A program made the translations under genes and the position numbers. The notes under the pieces are model-generated. The model saw nothing but the letters and a program-made list of their open reading frames with translations, was not told the origin of the DNA and searched no databases. From an uncultured Tolumonas sp. (GTDB taxonomy: Bacteria; Pseudomonadota; Gammaproteobacteria; Enterobacterales; Aeromonadaceae), in the NCBI GenBank assembly GCA_903931645.1, contig CAIZDF010000701.1, positions 1 through 29,557 on the forward strand: 29,557 bases of DNA, written 5' to 3'. Positions 8,668-16,931 of the stretch are shown one piece after another (the stretch's first letter is position 1; each line of letters opens with the position of its first letter).

Positions 8668-9183
8668 TCAGAATAATTCAATATCGCCACTTCCCATATG
8701 TTCCTGCCGTAGAGATTTACTCAACGTACACTGTAATTTTATGCTGAGCGCTGCCAGCGTTTCATCAGTTTCTGTTAGATAGAAGGACAGATCTTCGGTT
8801 TGATCATGATCACTGACCCTTGTTTTTTTGTAATCCATCATGACCAACATCTCGCGCAAGCCATCGAACCGAGCATTAATACGTTGAAGCAACTGGGTTG
8901 TCAGGTCATGAAATTGCAGCCCGATGATGGCTTGATGAAGATGTGCTCTCAATCTGTCCACGCTCATATCATTTCCAGTCGTCTCCGCCAGTCTAGGTTG
9001 CTGCGCCAACTCGTCTTGAATACCATAAAAACTGCGTTCAAGCTGAATGATTGCTTCGTCCAGAATAAGGCGTGTTTGACATACATCATCTGCGGCCTCT
9101 GCAAGATGCAAATCAACTATATTAGGCAGGTTGGAAAATAGAATAACCTGTACTGGCTTGATGTGGTCGTCCATTGTTGTCAT
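8668..9183 (-). CDS. Short CheZ-like phosphatase candidate
   Basis: A 171-residue, mostly helical protein. Residues 88-97 read [10 protein letters not shown]. In classical CheZ the catalytic aspartate and glutamine lie four apart in QDFQDLTGQ; here D93 and Q97 have the same spacing and context. It lies directly downstream of cheY with an ATGA stop-start overlap, which is the usual place of cheZ. It lacks the long hairpin and the ADLGF-type C-terminal peptide of CheZ, and ends in SGDIELF. A complete CheZ is encoded at 11375-12079, so this would be a second CheY-P phosphatase, perhaps for one of the other receivers. The function is inferred from motif and position; the full family is not certain to me. 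Confidence 0.7.
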   Translation of the reverse strand: MTTMDDHIKPVQVILFSNLPNIVDLHLAEAADDVCQTRLILDEAIIQLERSFYGIQDELAQQPRLAETTGNDMSVDRLRAHLHQAIIGLQFHDLTTQLLQRINARFDGLREMLVMMDYKKTRVSDHDQTEDLSFYLTETDETLAALSIKLQCTLSKSLRQEHMGSGDIELF

Positions 9184-9578
9184 AGAGATTTATTCTGTTT
9201 TTCAAGAATCTTACCGATTTTTTCGTCCAGTACCGCAGCGGTAAAAGGCTTTACAATATAACCACTGGCACCTGCTTTGGCGGCGGCAATAATATTCTCT
9301 TTCTTGGCTTCTGCGGTCACCATTAACATAGGTATCTTACACAGAGTGGAGTCCTCACGCACAGCCTGCAATAACTCCAAACCATTCATACCCGGCATAT
9401 TCCAATCGGAAACGATAAAATCAAATGAATCCCGCTTTAACAGGACAAGAGCACTCTTACCATCTTCGGCTTCAGTAACATTGATATAACCTAACTCTTT
9501 CAACAAATTGCGAATAATTCGACGCATAGTAGAAAAATCGTCTACTACTAAAAAACGCAGATTATTTAAATCAGACAT
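9180..9578 (-). CDS. cheY: Chemotaxis response regulator CheY
   Basis: A 132-residue single receiver with all classical CheY residues: D13, D14, phosphoacceptor D58 in [14 protein letters not shown]88, Y107 and K110 in SGYIVKPF, each one position beyond the E. coli numbering. Phosphorylated by CheA, it would bind the flagellar switch protein FliM and change rotation. GGAG lies about 10 bases before the ATG. Its stop overlaps the start of the short CheZ-like gene, and cheB lies 19 bases upstream. Of the receivers in this window it is the best candidate for the motor-binding CheY. Confidence 0.95.
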   Translation of the reverse strand: MSDLNNLRFLVVDDFSTMRRIIRNLLKELGYINVTEAEDGKSALVLLKRDSFDFIVSDWNMPGMNGLELLQAVREDSTLCKIPMLMVTAEAKKENIIAAAKAGASGYIVKPFTAAVLDEKIGKILEKQNKSL

Positions 9579-9597
9579 ACTTACTTACTCCGGGAAC

Positions 9598-10719
9598 TTA
9601 ATCTTTAATGTTTGTGATCATAGGTTGTGCCAGTGGCATCAATTCCTCACGTACGCTCACCGCGTGCTTGCCAAAATGGTCCATTACCATGCCTGCCAAT
9701 CTGGATATCGACGCCACCTCGTGTACCGCGCCAATCTCAATCGCTTCCTTGGGCATGCCAAAAACCACACAAGAATGTTCATCTTGGGCATAGTTGTATG
9801 CACCCGCTTTTTTCATTTCCAATAACCCCAAGGCCCCATCTCTTCCCATCCCAGTTAGAATGACACCTACGGTATTCTTCCCTGCATGTAGGGCTGCCGA
9901 GCGAAACAGAACATCCACCGAAGGGCGATGTCGATTCACCGTAGGCCCTTGATCTAGGCGGATAATATAATTGGCACCACTACGAGCCAGTAGCATGTGC
10001 GAATGTCCGGGGGCAATATAAGCGTGCCCAGGTAAAATACTTTCACCCCCCATGGCTTCCATAACGTTAATCTTACACAGGCTATCAAGCCGATGAGCAA
10101 ACGACGTAGTAAAACCTTCCGGCATGTGTTGGGTAATGAGAATGCCTGGGCAATCGACAGGCATTTGCACCAAGAATGCCTTAATGGCTTCTGTACCTCC
10201 CGTTGATGCGCCGACAATAATCAATTTCTCGGTACTAAGAAACCGATTTCCAACCAGAGGCAATGGCTCATACTGAAGAGATTTCTTTACCATATTGGTA
10301 CGAAAATTCATTTTCATACCCGCTTGATAAGCAATCCGTATTTTATCGGCCAACAGTTGTGTATATTCCAGCATTCCAGCTTTGATACTTAACTTGGGTT
10401 TTGTCACATAATCAACCGCGCCTAATTCAAGCGCCCGCAGAGTGATTTCAGATCCTCTGTCAGTGAGCGATGACACCATCACCACTGGCATCGGCCTTAA
10501 TCGCATGAGTTTTTCTAGGAAATCCAGCCCATCCATACGGGGCATCTCAATATCAAGCGTTAGCACATCAGGGTTAGTCTGCTTGATTAAATCCCTTGCA
10601 ATCAAAGGATCTGATGCCGTCCCTACAACTTCCATATCAGGTTGGCTTTGGATCATCTCAGTCAATACGCAACGAATTAACGCAGAGTCATCGACAATGA
10701 GGACTTTAATAATGGTCAT
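9598..10719 (-). CDS. cheB: Chemoreceptor methylesterase CheB
   Basis: CheB removes methyl groups from receptors and deamidates glutamines during adaptation, activated by phosphate from CheA. An N-terminal receiver has D10, D11 and D56 in [13 protein letters not shown]. The esterase domain shows S172 in [11 protein letters not shown]198 in [10 protein letters not shown] and D294 in [10 protein letters not shown]. All three lie 8 positions beyond the E. coli S164/H190/D286 triad. I start at the ATG at 10719 ([11 protein letters not shown]), four bases after the cheW stop. A TTG at 10755 would overlap cheW and add an unlikely leader. The length is 373 residues. Confidence 0.96.
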   Translation of the reverse strand: MTIIKVLIVDDSALIRCVLTEMIQSQPDMEVVGTASDPLIARDLIKQTNPDVLTLDIEMPRMDGLDFLEKLMRLRPMPVVMVSSLTDRGSEITLRALELGAVDYVTKPKLSIKAGMLEYTQLLADKIRIAYQAGMKMNFRTNMVKKSLQYEPLPLVGNRFLSTEKLIIVGASTGGTEAIKAFLVQMPVDCPGILITQHMPEGFTTSFAHRLDSLCKINVMEAMGGESILPGHAYIAPGHSHMLLARSGANYIIRLDQGPTVNRHRPSVDVLFRSAALHAGKNTVGVILTGMGRDGALGLLEMKKAGAYNYAQDEHSCVVFGMPKEAIEIGAVHEVASISRLAGMVMDHFGKHAVSVREELMPLAQPMITNIKD

Positions 10720-10723
10720 TATT

Positions 10724-11251
10724 TTAGTTAACAGATGAATCATTAACAGATTCAATCAAGCCCATTTCATCGCTCGACATCAACTTGTCAATATCTATCA
10801 GGATAAGCATCCGATCGTCTATAGTACCTAATCCAATGAGATAAGCTGTATTAAATGCGGCCCGCATTTCTGGAGGTGGCTTGATTTGATTGTTGTTGAG
10901 CATAATGACATCAGACACGCCATCCACCACGACCCCCATTATTCGACCACTGATATTGAGTACAATAACAACAGTAAACTCGTTGTAAACAGGTGTCCCA
11001 AGATTGAATTTGATACGCATATCCAGTATCGGAATAATAATTCCGCGAAGATTAATAACGCCTTTGATAAATTCAGGCGCATTGGCGATCCGTGTAACCG
11101 TCTCGTAGCCACGAATCTCCTTGACCTTCAAAATATCGATAGCATACTCTTCCTGCCCCAAGGTAAAAGATAAAAACTCCTGACCTATTGATTCGCTGTC
11201 TCCGATCGAGGAAAGCCCATAACTGGATGTTGATTCAGTACTCTCAAACAT
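10724..11251 (-). CDS. cheW: Chemotaxis coupling protein CheW
   Basis: CheW links receptors to CheA in the signalling array. The 175-residue protein has the CheW fold signature: [20 protein letters not shown] near residue 26, then [15 protein letters not shown], and [10 protein letters not shown]. An N-terminal extension of about 20 Ser/Glu-rich residues and an acidic tail ([16 protein letters not shown]) lie outside the domain. It is first in a tight group cheW-cheB-cheY-cheZ-like-cheY-cheA-receiver, 123 bases after cheZ, so a separate promoter in that gap is possible. Confidence 0.95.
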   Translation of the reverse strand: MFESTESTSSYGLSSIGDSESIGQEFLSFTLGQEEYAIDILKVKEIRGYETVTRIANAPEFIKGVINLRGIIIPILDMRIKFNLGTPVYNEFTVVIVLNISGRIMGVVVDGVSDVIMLNNNQIKPPPEMRAAFNTAYLIGLGTIDDRMLILIDIDKLMSSDEMGLIESVNDSSVN

Positions 11252-11374
11252 AATATTTTCTCAATTTATTCAAGTAAACTTGCAGATATATCGACAACCC
11301 AAAGGCTTCACGCAAAAAAACACGCCTAAAATCAATACCATCATCCTTTCCATACAACGTCAATCGACGCTTGC

Positions 11375-12079
11375 TCAGAAACCCAAATCTGCAAGCATAC
11401 TGTCGACATCATTTTGATCCATTGCCAAATCAGGAATAGAGGGCCCCGTAAGTAAATCAACAGACTTATTGGGTAGGGACGTAACTGCATAATCCTGTAA
11501 TAACTGAGTGAGCTCTTTTTCCAGCTTTTGTGTCAGTGTCACGACTTTTTTGATAATCTGTCCGGTAATATCCTGAAAATCCTGCGCCATCATAATATCC
11601 ATCAGACGCGCTTTTTCAGCTTCCGCATTTCTGACTACCTCGTTGGTAAAACTGCAAGAATCAATCACCAATAACTTTAACTCAGCAGAGGCAAACTCGC
11701 CAACGAGCATATCATTCCAACGCTGTTCCAAATCACCGGCTTTTTTAATTTGCTCATCTTGGACAGGTAAACCTTCGTCTACTGCATTTAATACCTTATT
11801 GGCAGACTGCTCAGTCAGAGATGCAATATATTCAAGCCTGTCTTGAGAATCACTGATGTCTCTTAACGTATCATCTAAAATTTGTCCATAGCCTAATTGT
11901 TGTAGCGCATCATGCAATTGACGCACCACAGAACCCAGACGATCATATAAAGCCTGATTTTCAACAGGCGCACTTAAAATCCCCGGTACCTCAGAAACTA
12001 CTTTAGGCAGAACAATGATATCCGACTCCGTCGCAGCCTGTTCAAACAGATCATCAATATCTTCCAAATTATTACTCAT
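11375..12079 (-). CDS. cheZ: CheY-P phosphatase CheZ
   Basis: CheZ dephosphorylates CheY-P to end the tumble signal. The 234-residue protein has the CheZ pattern: a helix with SQDRLEYIASLTEQSANKVL, a long second helix, and the catalytic stretch MAQDFQDITGQ with D170 and Q174. A disordered linker leads to a C-terminal CheY-binding peptide, DVDSMLADLGF. AGGTG lies about 4 bases before the ATG. It stands alone between motB and cheW rather than next to cheY, whose neighbour is a second, shorter CheZ-like protein. Confidence 0.95.
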   Translation of the reverse strand: MSNNLEDIDDLFEQAATESDIIVLPKVVSEVPGILSAPVENQALYDRLGSVVRQLHDALQQLGYGQILDDTLRDISDSQDRLEYIASLTEQSANKVLNAVDEGLPVQDEQIKKAGDLEQRWNDMLVGEFASAELKLLVIDSCSFTNEVVRNAEAEKARLMDIMMAQDFQDITGQIIKKVVTLTQKLEKELTQLLQDYAVTSLPNKSVDLLTGPSIPDLAMDQNDVDSMLADLGF

Positions 12080-12101
12080 ACGACACCTGCCTCCTCTTTA
12101 G

Positions 12102-12116
12102 GCCAATAGTATTGGC
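12102..12116. promoter_or_regulatory. 15-bp palindrome just upstream of cheZ
   Basis: GCCAATA-G-TATTGGC is a perfect inverted repeat whose near edge is 22 bases before the cheZ start. Its place would suit a repressor site or a short leader hairpin. No known operator is recognised. Confidence 0.35.
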
Positions 12117-12371
12117 TATTTTAGGACAACAAGTAAGGTATTAAAGAGAAAAGAACAGGGCAAAAACGACCTGATATTGATGATACCGACTAGATTGACG
12201 CACTGCCGAGCATCCCTTTGACACGCTTAAATATCTTGCGGAAAAGTATTTTTTAATGCGCTGGACTGAGGGATTATTGATTATTATCTATATGGAGTAA
12301 AAACGATGTTCAGTAGATACGTAGACTCTGAAGAAACCTCTGTTTACGTATAGCATAACACTTTTGCAAAG
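12117..12371. other. Intergenic region between motB and cheZ
   Basis: No gene is supported here. It lies downstream of motB and upstream of cheZ on the minus strand, so it should hold the motB terminator and the cheZ promoter. I looked for a sigma-28 box (TAAA, about 15 bases, GCCGATAA) on the minus strand and did not find one. Confidence 0.4.
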
Positions 12372-13289
12372 TCATTTGGACTCAGGGAGAAACTGATCCA
12401 ATGGGGGAGCAATTTGTCGCTGCCCCTCGCTGGCAGCAGATTGCTCAGCTCGCTTGTTCAAAAGAATGATGCTAATGCGTCGATTAATCGGATTCAATGG
12501 ATCTTTTTCATCCAATAAAACCGATGATGACAACCCTATTACCCGCATCAACTTGGATTCATCCATTCCAGCGTCTACCAAAACACGACGTGCATCATGG
12601 GCACGATCAGATGATAACTCCCAATTGCTATAAACCTTACTTCCTTGAGCAAATGGCTTGGCATCGGTGTGTCCGGATAAACTAATTTTGTTGGGCATAA
12701 CATTTAAGGTCGGTACTAACTCACGAAGAATATCGCGTGCACGAGACTCTAATTCAGCACTGGACAGAGCAAACATAGGGCGATTACTCTCATCGACAAT
12801 CTGAATACGCAGACCCTCAGTGGTAACATCAATTAACAGCTGTTTTCCATAAGGCTGAAGCTTAACATCGGATTTAATAAGCGTATCCAACTTACTTTTC
12901 ATGCCATGCATTTTGATCATTTCCTCTCGCGCTACTGATTCTTGGGTATTCTTTAGTTCGAGGATCTTGGAGGATGCTGCCGGGGACTTATTAGTGGACT
13001 GCCCAGTCGTCATAGTCAGATCTTTACCGCCGCCATGAAGAATAATCGCACTTTCCCCAAGACTACCATTACCTGACAGAGAGACTTTTAGCGGTGTCTT
13101 AAAGTACTCAGCAATGCCGCCGCGAGTAGTCCCATCAACCGAACCGAGTAGCCACATTAACAGAAAAAATGCCATCATAGCCGTCACAAAATCAGCATAA
13201 GCTATTTTCCATGCACCACCATGACTTCCCCCATTAATCACTTTTTTACGCTTAACTACTATGGGCCGTGACTCTGTATCATTTGCCAT
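12372..13289 (-). CDS. motB: Flagellar motor stator protein MotB
   Basis: MotB anchors the stator to peptidoglycan and carries the ion-binding aspartate. The 305-residue protein has a basic N-terminal stretch and one membrane helix, AYADFVTAMMAFFLLMWLLG, with the ion-carrying residue D33. A plug/linker region of about 60-130 follows. The OmpA-type peptidoglycan-binding domain shows ISLSGHTDAKPF, NWELSSDRAHDARRVL and NRRISIILL. The sequence follows proton-type MotB rather than sodium-type PomB. It sits 6 bases after motA, and the end of motA provides its AAAGG site. Confidence 0.96.
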   Translation of the reverse strand: MANDTESRPIVVKRKKVINGGSHGGAWKIAYADFVTAMMAFFLLMWLLGSVDGTTRGGIAEYFKTPLKVSLSGNGSLGESAIILHGGGKDLTMTTGQSTNKSPAASSKILELKNTQESVAREEMIKMHGMKSKLDTLIKSDVKLQPYGKQLLIDVTTEGLRIQIVDESNRPMFALSSAELESRARDILRELVPTLNVMPNKISLSGHTDAKPFAQGSKVYSNWELSSDRAHDARRVLVDAGMDESKLMRVIGLSSSVLLDEKDPLNPINRRISIILLNKRAEQSAASEGQRQIAPPLDQFLPESK

Positions 13290-13295
13290 ATCTAC

Positions 13296-14156
13296 TTAAC
13301 CTTTCTTTGACCGTCTGATTTCTTCATCGACTTCCATAAATGACGGACGCTCGGTAGAAAATAAAACTTTACGACCAAATTCAATTGCCAATGCCGGCGG
13401 ATAACCATTCAGGCTGGCAATAAGCGTGACTTTAATGCAATGCATCGGTTTGGCAGATTCGTGTAGTTTATATTCAACAAGACCGGACAACGGCGTTACA
13501 AAACCATAGGCAAGTAAAATCCCCAGAAAAGTTCCCACCAAAGCATGAGCAATCAACATGCCCAACTCCGCAGGCGGCAAACCAACAGACTCCATAGTAT
13601 GGACGACCCCCATTACAGCTGCAACAATACCAAAAGCCGGCAAACCATCACCTATTTTTGCTATGCAATGCACAGGAAATTCACCCTCGGCATGATGGGT
13701 GTCAATTTCGTTATCCATCAAGTTTTCGAGCTGGAAAGGATCTGTATTTCCAGACACCATCAAGCGTAAATAATCAGTGAGAAACTCCACGGCATGATGG
13801 TCAGCCATCACCAGAGGATAATTAGCAAACAACTGACTATCCGCAGGGTTATCGACATCCGTTTCAATGGACATCAGGCCATCGGTACGAATCTTACTTA
13901 GCACGCGGTAAAGCAACAGTAACAATTCAATATAAAGCTGACGCGTATGCTTTGAACCTTTTAACAAGGTAGGCATCACCTTCATAGTTGCCTTAATTAT
14001 TTTAATATCATTACCGACCACAAAGGCTCCGAAAGCACCTCCAAGAATCATCAATAACTCAAGCGGCTGAAACAGCGCAGCCACATGCCCACCGGCTAAA
14101 ACAAAGCCACCAAACACAGAGGCCAAGACAATAACATAACCAATAATTATCGCCAC
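13296..14156 (-). CDS. motA: Flagellar motor stator protein MotA
   Basis: MotA forms the ion channel with MotB and pushes on FliG. It has 286 residues with four membrane segments: about 3-22, 32-51, and a closely spaced pair at about 170-215 containing GDGLPAFGIVAAVMGVV and FLGILLAYGFVTPLSG with conserved prolines. The large cytoplasmic loop carries the torque residues. The start is GTG at 14156 and lies inside the end of the upstream methyltransferase gene (10 bases overlap). GAGAAG about 8 bases upstream is a weak ribosome site, so coupled translation is likely. Confidence 0.95.
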   Translation of the reverse strand: MAIIIGYVIVLASVFGGFVLAGGHVAALFQPLELLMILGGAFGAFVVGNDIKIIKATMKVMPTLLKGSKHTRQLYIELLLLLYRVLSKIRTDGLMSIETDVDNPADSQLFANYPLVMADHHAVEFLTDYLRLMVSGNTDPFQLENLMDNEIDTHHAEGEFPVHCIAKIGDGLPAFGIVAAVMGVVHTMESVGLPPAELGMLIAHALVGTFLGILLAYGFVTPLSGLVEYKLHESAKPMHCIKVTLIASLNGYPPALAIEFGRKVLFSTERPSFMEVDEEIRRSKKG

Positions 14157-14959
14157 GTATTACTTCTCATCGGTGTTAAAACAGAATTTGAACCCATTCG
14201 CCAAACATACAATGGCGCCGCCCCAGTTTTATTCGTGGAATATGTCGGCATTATCGACTGCCCAAGAATGCCAAACTCATAACTTACCAGTAAAGCGCCA
14301 GGCTTCATCTCCAGACAGGCCTTCTCCCATAACGCCGACATGGCTGCAGGCGACAAATAAGCGAAAATAACGCTGTAATTTTGCAAAGAATGATTTTGAT
14401 AGTCACCACGCACAAACTCACAAGGTATAAAACTATAGCGTGCCCGCAGCCAACTGACCAACCAGGGCAAAGGGGCCATCTCAATGCCGAATACCTTACA
14501 GTCTGGACGCCGGACTGCCAGATGCAGACACATTCCTCCCATACCACTACCCAAATCCAGAAACTGCTGATCAGAACCTTCTGGGACCAGTTTTTCCACC
14601 AAGGCATGTACCTTTGAAGGCGATGGATGATAGGGCACTCGAGTCAGAAAAACGGCTCCATAAATTAATAACAATACTAGCAGTCCCACCATAAATACGA
14701 TCGGCGGCCAGTTTAGTGCCATTGCGTAAAATACAGCCGTAGGAAAAGCCGCATTAATAATCAACCACCAAGAGGGCAGCGAAAGACAAAAAGTCATAGC
14801 CACGGCAAGACTGACTTGACACCATACCAACATTCCAGGCGAAAAGTCGAGACCTAACACATCAACTGTTGCAATGGAAAGAACCCGACTGATTAACCAA
14901 CCACATAACAGGATTAAAAGAGATATCCATTGCGGTGACGCCGCGATCGTTTTGTTCAT
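14147..14959 (-). CDS. Membrane-anchored class I SAM-dependent methyltransferase
   Basis: A 270-residue protein with up to four hydrophobic segments in its first 106 residues (about 11-31, 42-62, 64-81, 84-106) and a cytoplasmic Rossmann-type methyltransferase domain. Motif I is FLDLGSGMGGM (133-143), the acidic ribose-binding residue is E160 in VFGIEMAP, and later motifs include VRGDYQNH and MKPGALLVSYEFG. The substrate is unknown. It lies between flhC (13 bases) and motA (10-base overlap), so it is expressed with the motility regulators and stator. A role in modifying a motor, flagellar or membrane component is inference only. It is not CheR. Confidence 0.85.
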   Translation of the reverse strand: MNKTIAASPQWISLLILLCGWLISRVLSIATVDVLGLDFSPGMLVWCQVSLAVAMTFCLSLPSWWLIINAAFPTAVFYAMALNWPPIVFMVGLLVLLLIYGAVFLTRVPYHPSPSKVHALVEKLVPEGSDQQFLDLGSGMGGMCLHLAVRRPDCKVFGIEMAPLPWLVSWLRARYSFIPCEFVRGDYQNHSLQNYSVIFAYLSPAAMSALWEKACLEMKPGALLVSYEFGILGQSIMPTYSTNKTGAAPLYVWRMGSNSVLTPMRSNTWR

Positions 14960-14972
14960 TTAAATTAGCTAA

Positions 14973-15527
14973 TCAAACGACTGAGATTAACCGAGTTTCA
15001 ACCGCCACCTTACGTGTTTTTCCAGCCCGATTGGGCACATGACACAAACCGCAAACAAAATGGTGCTGAGCATACGGTTGAACGACAAATTCACCACCAC
15101 AGGTTTCACAGGGGGTGACGGTTAACATAAAACTATTCAGGAAGCGAATCAGTGTCCAAGCCCTCGTCAACGACAGAATGGGTTCATCGCCCTCGTCGGG
15201 CGGGATTTGTTCAAGATAAAGCTTATAAGCCTTAATAATCACCTGAATACCACTCGCATCCGTATGCTCTACCAGTTGCCGGTAGATACCTAAAAAAAGT
15301 GATGAGTGAATATTGGGCTTCCAAGTCAAGAACCAATCGACCGAAAAAGGCAACATGCCTTTGGGTGGAGACTCTCCACGCAGTTCTTTGTAAAGATTGA
15401 TTAAGCGATCACGAGAAAGTGATATTTCAGATTCCAGCAGTTGCAATCGGGCACCAAACTGGATTAGTTCAACAGCAAGCTTGATTTCTTTCGATTCATC
15501 AAGAACACTCTTGGGTTTCTTGGTCAT
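14973..15527 (-). CDS. flhC: Flagellar master regulator subunit FlhC
   Basis: FlhC joins FlhD as FlhD4C2, which activates early flagellar operons with sigma-70 polymerase. The 184-residue protein has the FlhC core (VELIQFGARLQLLESE, GMLPFSVDWFLTW, AYKLYLE) and the zinc cluster C140, C143, C159, C162 (PCETCGG and FVCGLC), matching the four zinc cysteines in E. coli. AAAGG lies about 10 bases before the ATG. flhD is 76 bases upstream. Regulation of the genes in this window by FlhDC is likely but I could not pick out binding sites. Confidence 0.95.
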   Translation of the reverse strand: MTKKPKSVLDESKEIKLAVELIQFGARLQLLESEISLSRDRLINLYKELRGESPPKGMLPFSVDWFLTWKPNIHSSLFLGIYRQLVEHTDASGIQVIIKAYKLYLEQIPPDEGDEPILSLTRAWTLIRFLNSFMLTVTPCETCGGEFVVQPYAQHHFVCGLCHVPNRAGKTRKVAVETRLISVV

Positions 15528-15603
15528 CTAAATTTAACCTTTATAATCAGAAAAAACAGTAAAAATGATCCTGATATCGGGTATTAAATTAACCCCTGCA
15601 TGA

Positions 15604-15921
15604 TCAGCATATTGTCTCTACGGGCTGTCTAGCCAGCAAAATTGATGCATGTAAGTGAGCCATGGACTGCACTTTACTATCGTGGGTCAGCATGCCAAGA
15701 ATAGCGACATCATCAAAACGAAAACGGGTTAGCATAGTGGGTCCACCAGCCAGCTTCATAACCTGGGCGATGCTCAAATCGCCAAGTAAATCGGCAATCT
15801 CTAGACTGATACCCAAACGAAAAACAGCTTCATCTTTATCGGTTCGGATAAAATGTTGAGCCAGCATCAGATAACTTAGATTAATGTCACGAATTTCCTG
15901 CATCATATTATTTACACTCAT
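15604..15921 (-). CDS. flhD: Flagellar master regulator subunit FlhD
   Basis: A 105-residue protein with the FlhD signature: INLSYLMLAQHFIRTDKDEA followed by VFRLGISLEIADLLGDLS, and FRFDD near the DNA-proximal end. It partners FlhC encoded just downstream. Compared with E. coli FlhD (about 116 residues) it is slightly short. The start ATG (MSVNNMM) has GAGATAG a few bases upstream. The region before it, 15922-16136, is AT-rich and holds a weak candidate promoter. Confidence 0.93.
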   Translation of the reverse strand: MSVNNMMQEIRDINLSYLMLAQHFIRTDKDEAVFRLGISLEIADLLGDLSIAQVMKLAGGPTMLTRFRFDDVAILGMLTHDSKVQSMAHLHASILLARQPVETIC

Positions 15922-15972
15922 ATTCTATCTCATTAATACTATATAACACTATAAATAATAGTGATTATAGCT

Positions 15973-16002
15973 ATTATCGACTGATCGACTAGTAATCGTA
16001 AA
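15973..16002 (-). promoter_or_regulatory. Possible sigma-70 promoter of flhDC
   Basis: Reading the minus strand, TTTACG (15997-16002) and GATAAT (15973-15978) are 18 bases apart, resembling -35 and -10 boxes. Transcription would start about 45 bases before flhD. The -35 match is only partial. Confidence 0.3.
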
Positions 16003-16136
16003 TGAGCCTAGCGCTGCTAACTGATACAGACAAAAGAACGCAAACTACAGGGTTTGTCTTACAAGATAGGTTATTTAATAGCAGGCCTATCAATTGGGAT
16101 TGAAAATTTATCTGAGATTCTATAGTGTATGGCGGA

Positions 16137-16799
16137 TTACTCACGCTTATCCATCACCAAATTATCATCGAATACAAAACGCATAATATCTGCGTTATTG
16201 CGTAGCGCCAATTTTTGCAAAATACGAGATCGATACATACTGATGGTTTTAACGGACAAATGTAGTTGTCCGGCAATATCACCGACAGATATCCCACTGG
16301 CGATTAATTGAATGGTCTGAAATTCTCTAGCTGAAAGGGCTTCGTAAACATTACCCTGTATTCCTGTATGCGCCCAATTAGCCAGTATCTGTGTCATTGA
16401 GGGTGTAATGTATTTATTTCCGGCAAGAATGCAATCAATCGCCGTCAGTAACTGGGCACCCGCAAATTGTTTGTTAAGAAAACCCGAAGCACCGGCCTGG
16501 AAACAGCGAATCCCATATTTATTTTCGTCATGTGCTGTCATCATCAACACAGGCAGATTAGGAAATTCTTTTTTTACCTGTACCAGTATATCAATGCCAT
16601 CACGATTATTTAGCATAATATCCAGCATTAAAAGATCGGGCGAATGCTCTCGGCATAACGCCAGCACTTCGCCACCCTCACCGGTACTTGCCACAACACG
16701 AAGATGATCTGTCTCGTTAACAGCGTACATTACGAAAAGGCGAATAAGATCGTGATTGTCAACTACAATGATTTTGGCAGGATTGATAGGGGTTTTAAT
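16137..16799 (-). CDS. LuxR/NarL-family response regulator with an abnormal start
   Basis: A receiver domain is joined to a LuxR-type helix-turn-helix, resembling GacA/UvrY-type regulators. The first ordinary start, ATG at 16730, falls inside the receiver and would remove its first strand and acidic pocket. The frame upstream still codes for that part: KIIVVDNHDLIRLF, with D-N in place of the usual D-D. Between a TGA at 16809-16811 and 16730 no ATG, GTG or TTG exists, only ATT or ATC codons; I give the ATT at 16799. Later features are the phosphoacceptor D in LLMLDIMLNNRDG, T in MMTAHDE, K in LNKQFAG and the recognition helix in LSVKTISMYRSRIL. It may be a motility regulator from context. It could be damaged or use a rare start. 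Confidence 0.75.
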   Translation of the reverse strand: MKTPINPAKIIVVDNHDLIRLFVMYAVNETDHLRVVASTGEGGEVLALCREHSPDLLMLDIMLNNRDGIDILVQVKKEFPNLPVLMMTAHDENKYGIRCFQAGASGFLNKQFAGAQLLTAIDCILAGNKYITPSMTQILANWAHTGIQGNVYEALSAREFQTIQLIASGISVGDIAGQLHLSVKTISMYRSRILQKLALRNNADIMRFVFDDNLVMDKRE

Positions 16800-16931
16800 A
16801 GTATAAGCTCACATTAATTTAATTTAATTTAAAAATAACCTAGAAGCATACAGCATTTGAAGATGTAATCAATGACGATAATTTTCAACTCACCAAAAAA
16901 CATAGTAGAAAAAAAGCCTCGTGCTTACAAT

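Noticed and set aside
11333..11357. Small hairpin (CGTC-AATC-GACG) between cheZ and cheW as a terminator
   Set aside because: The stem is only four pairs and no T-run follows on the minus strand.
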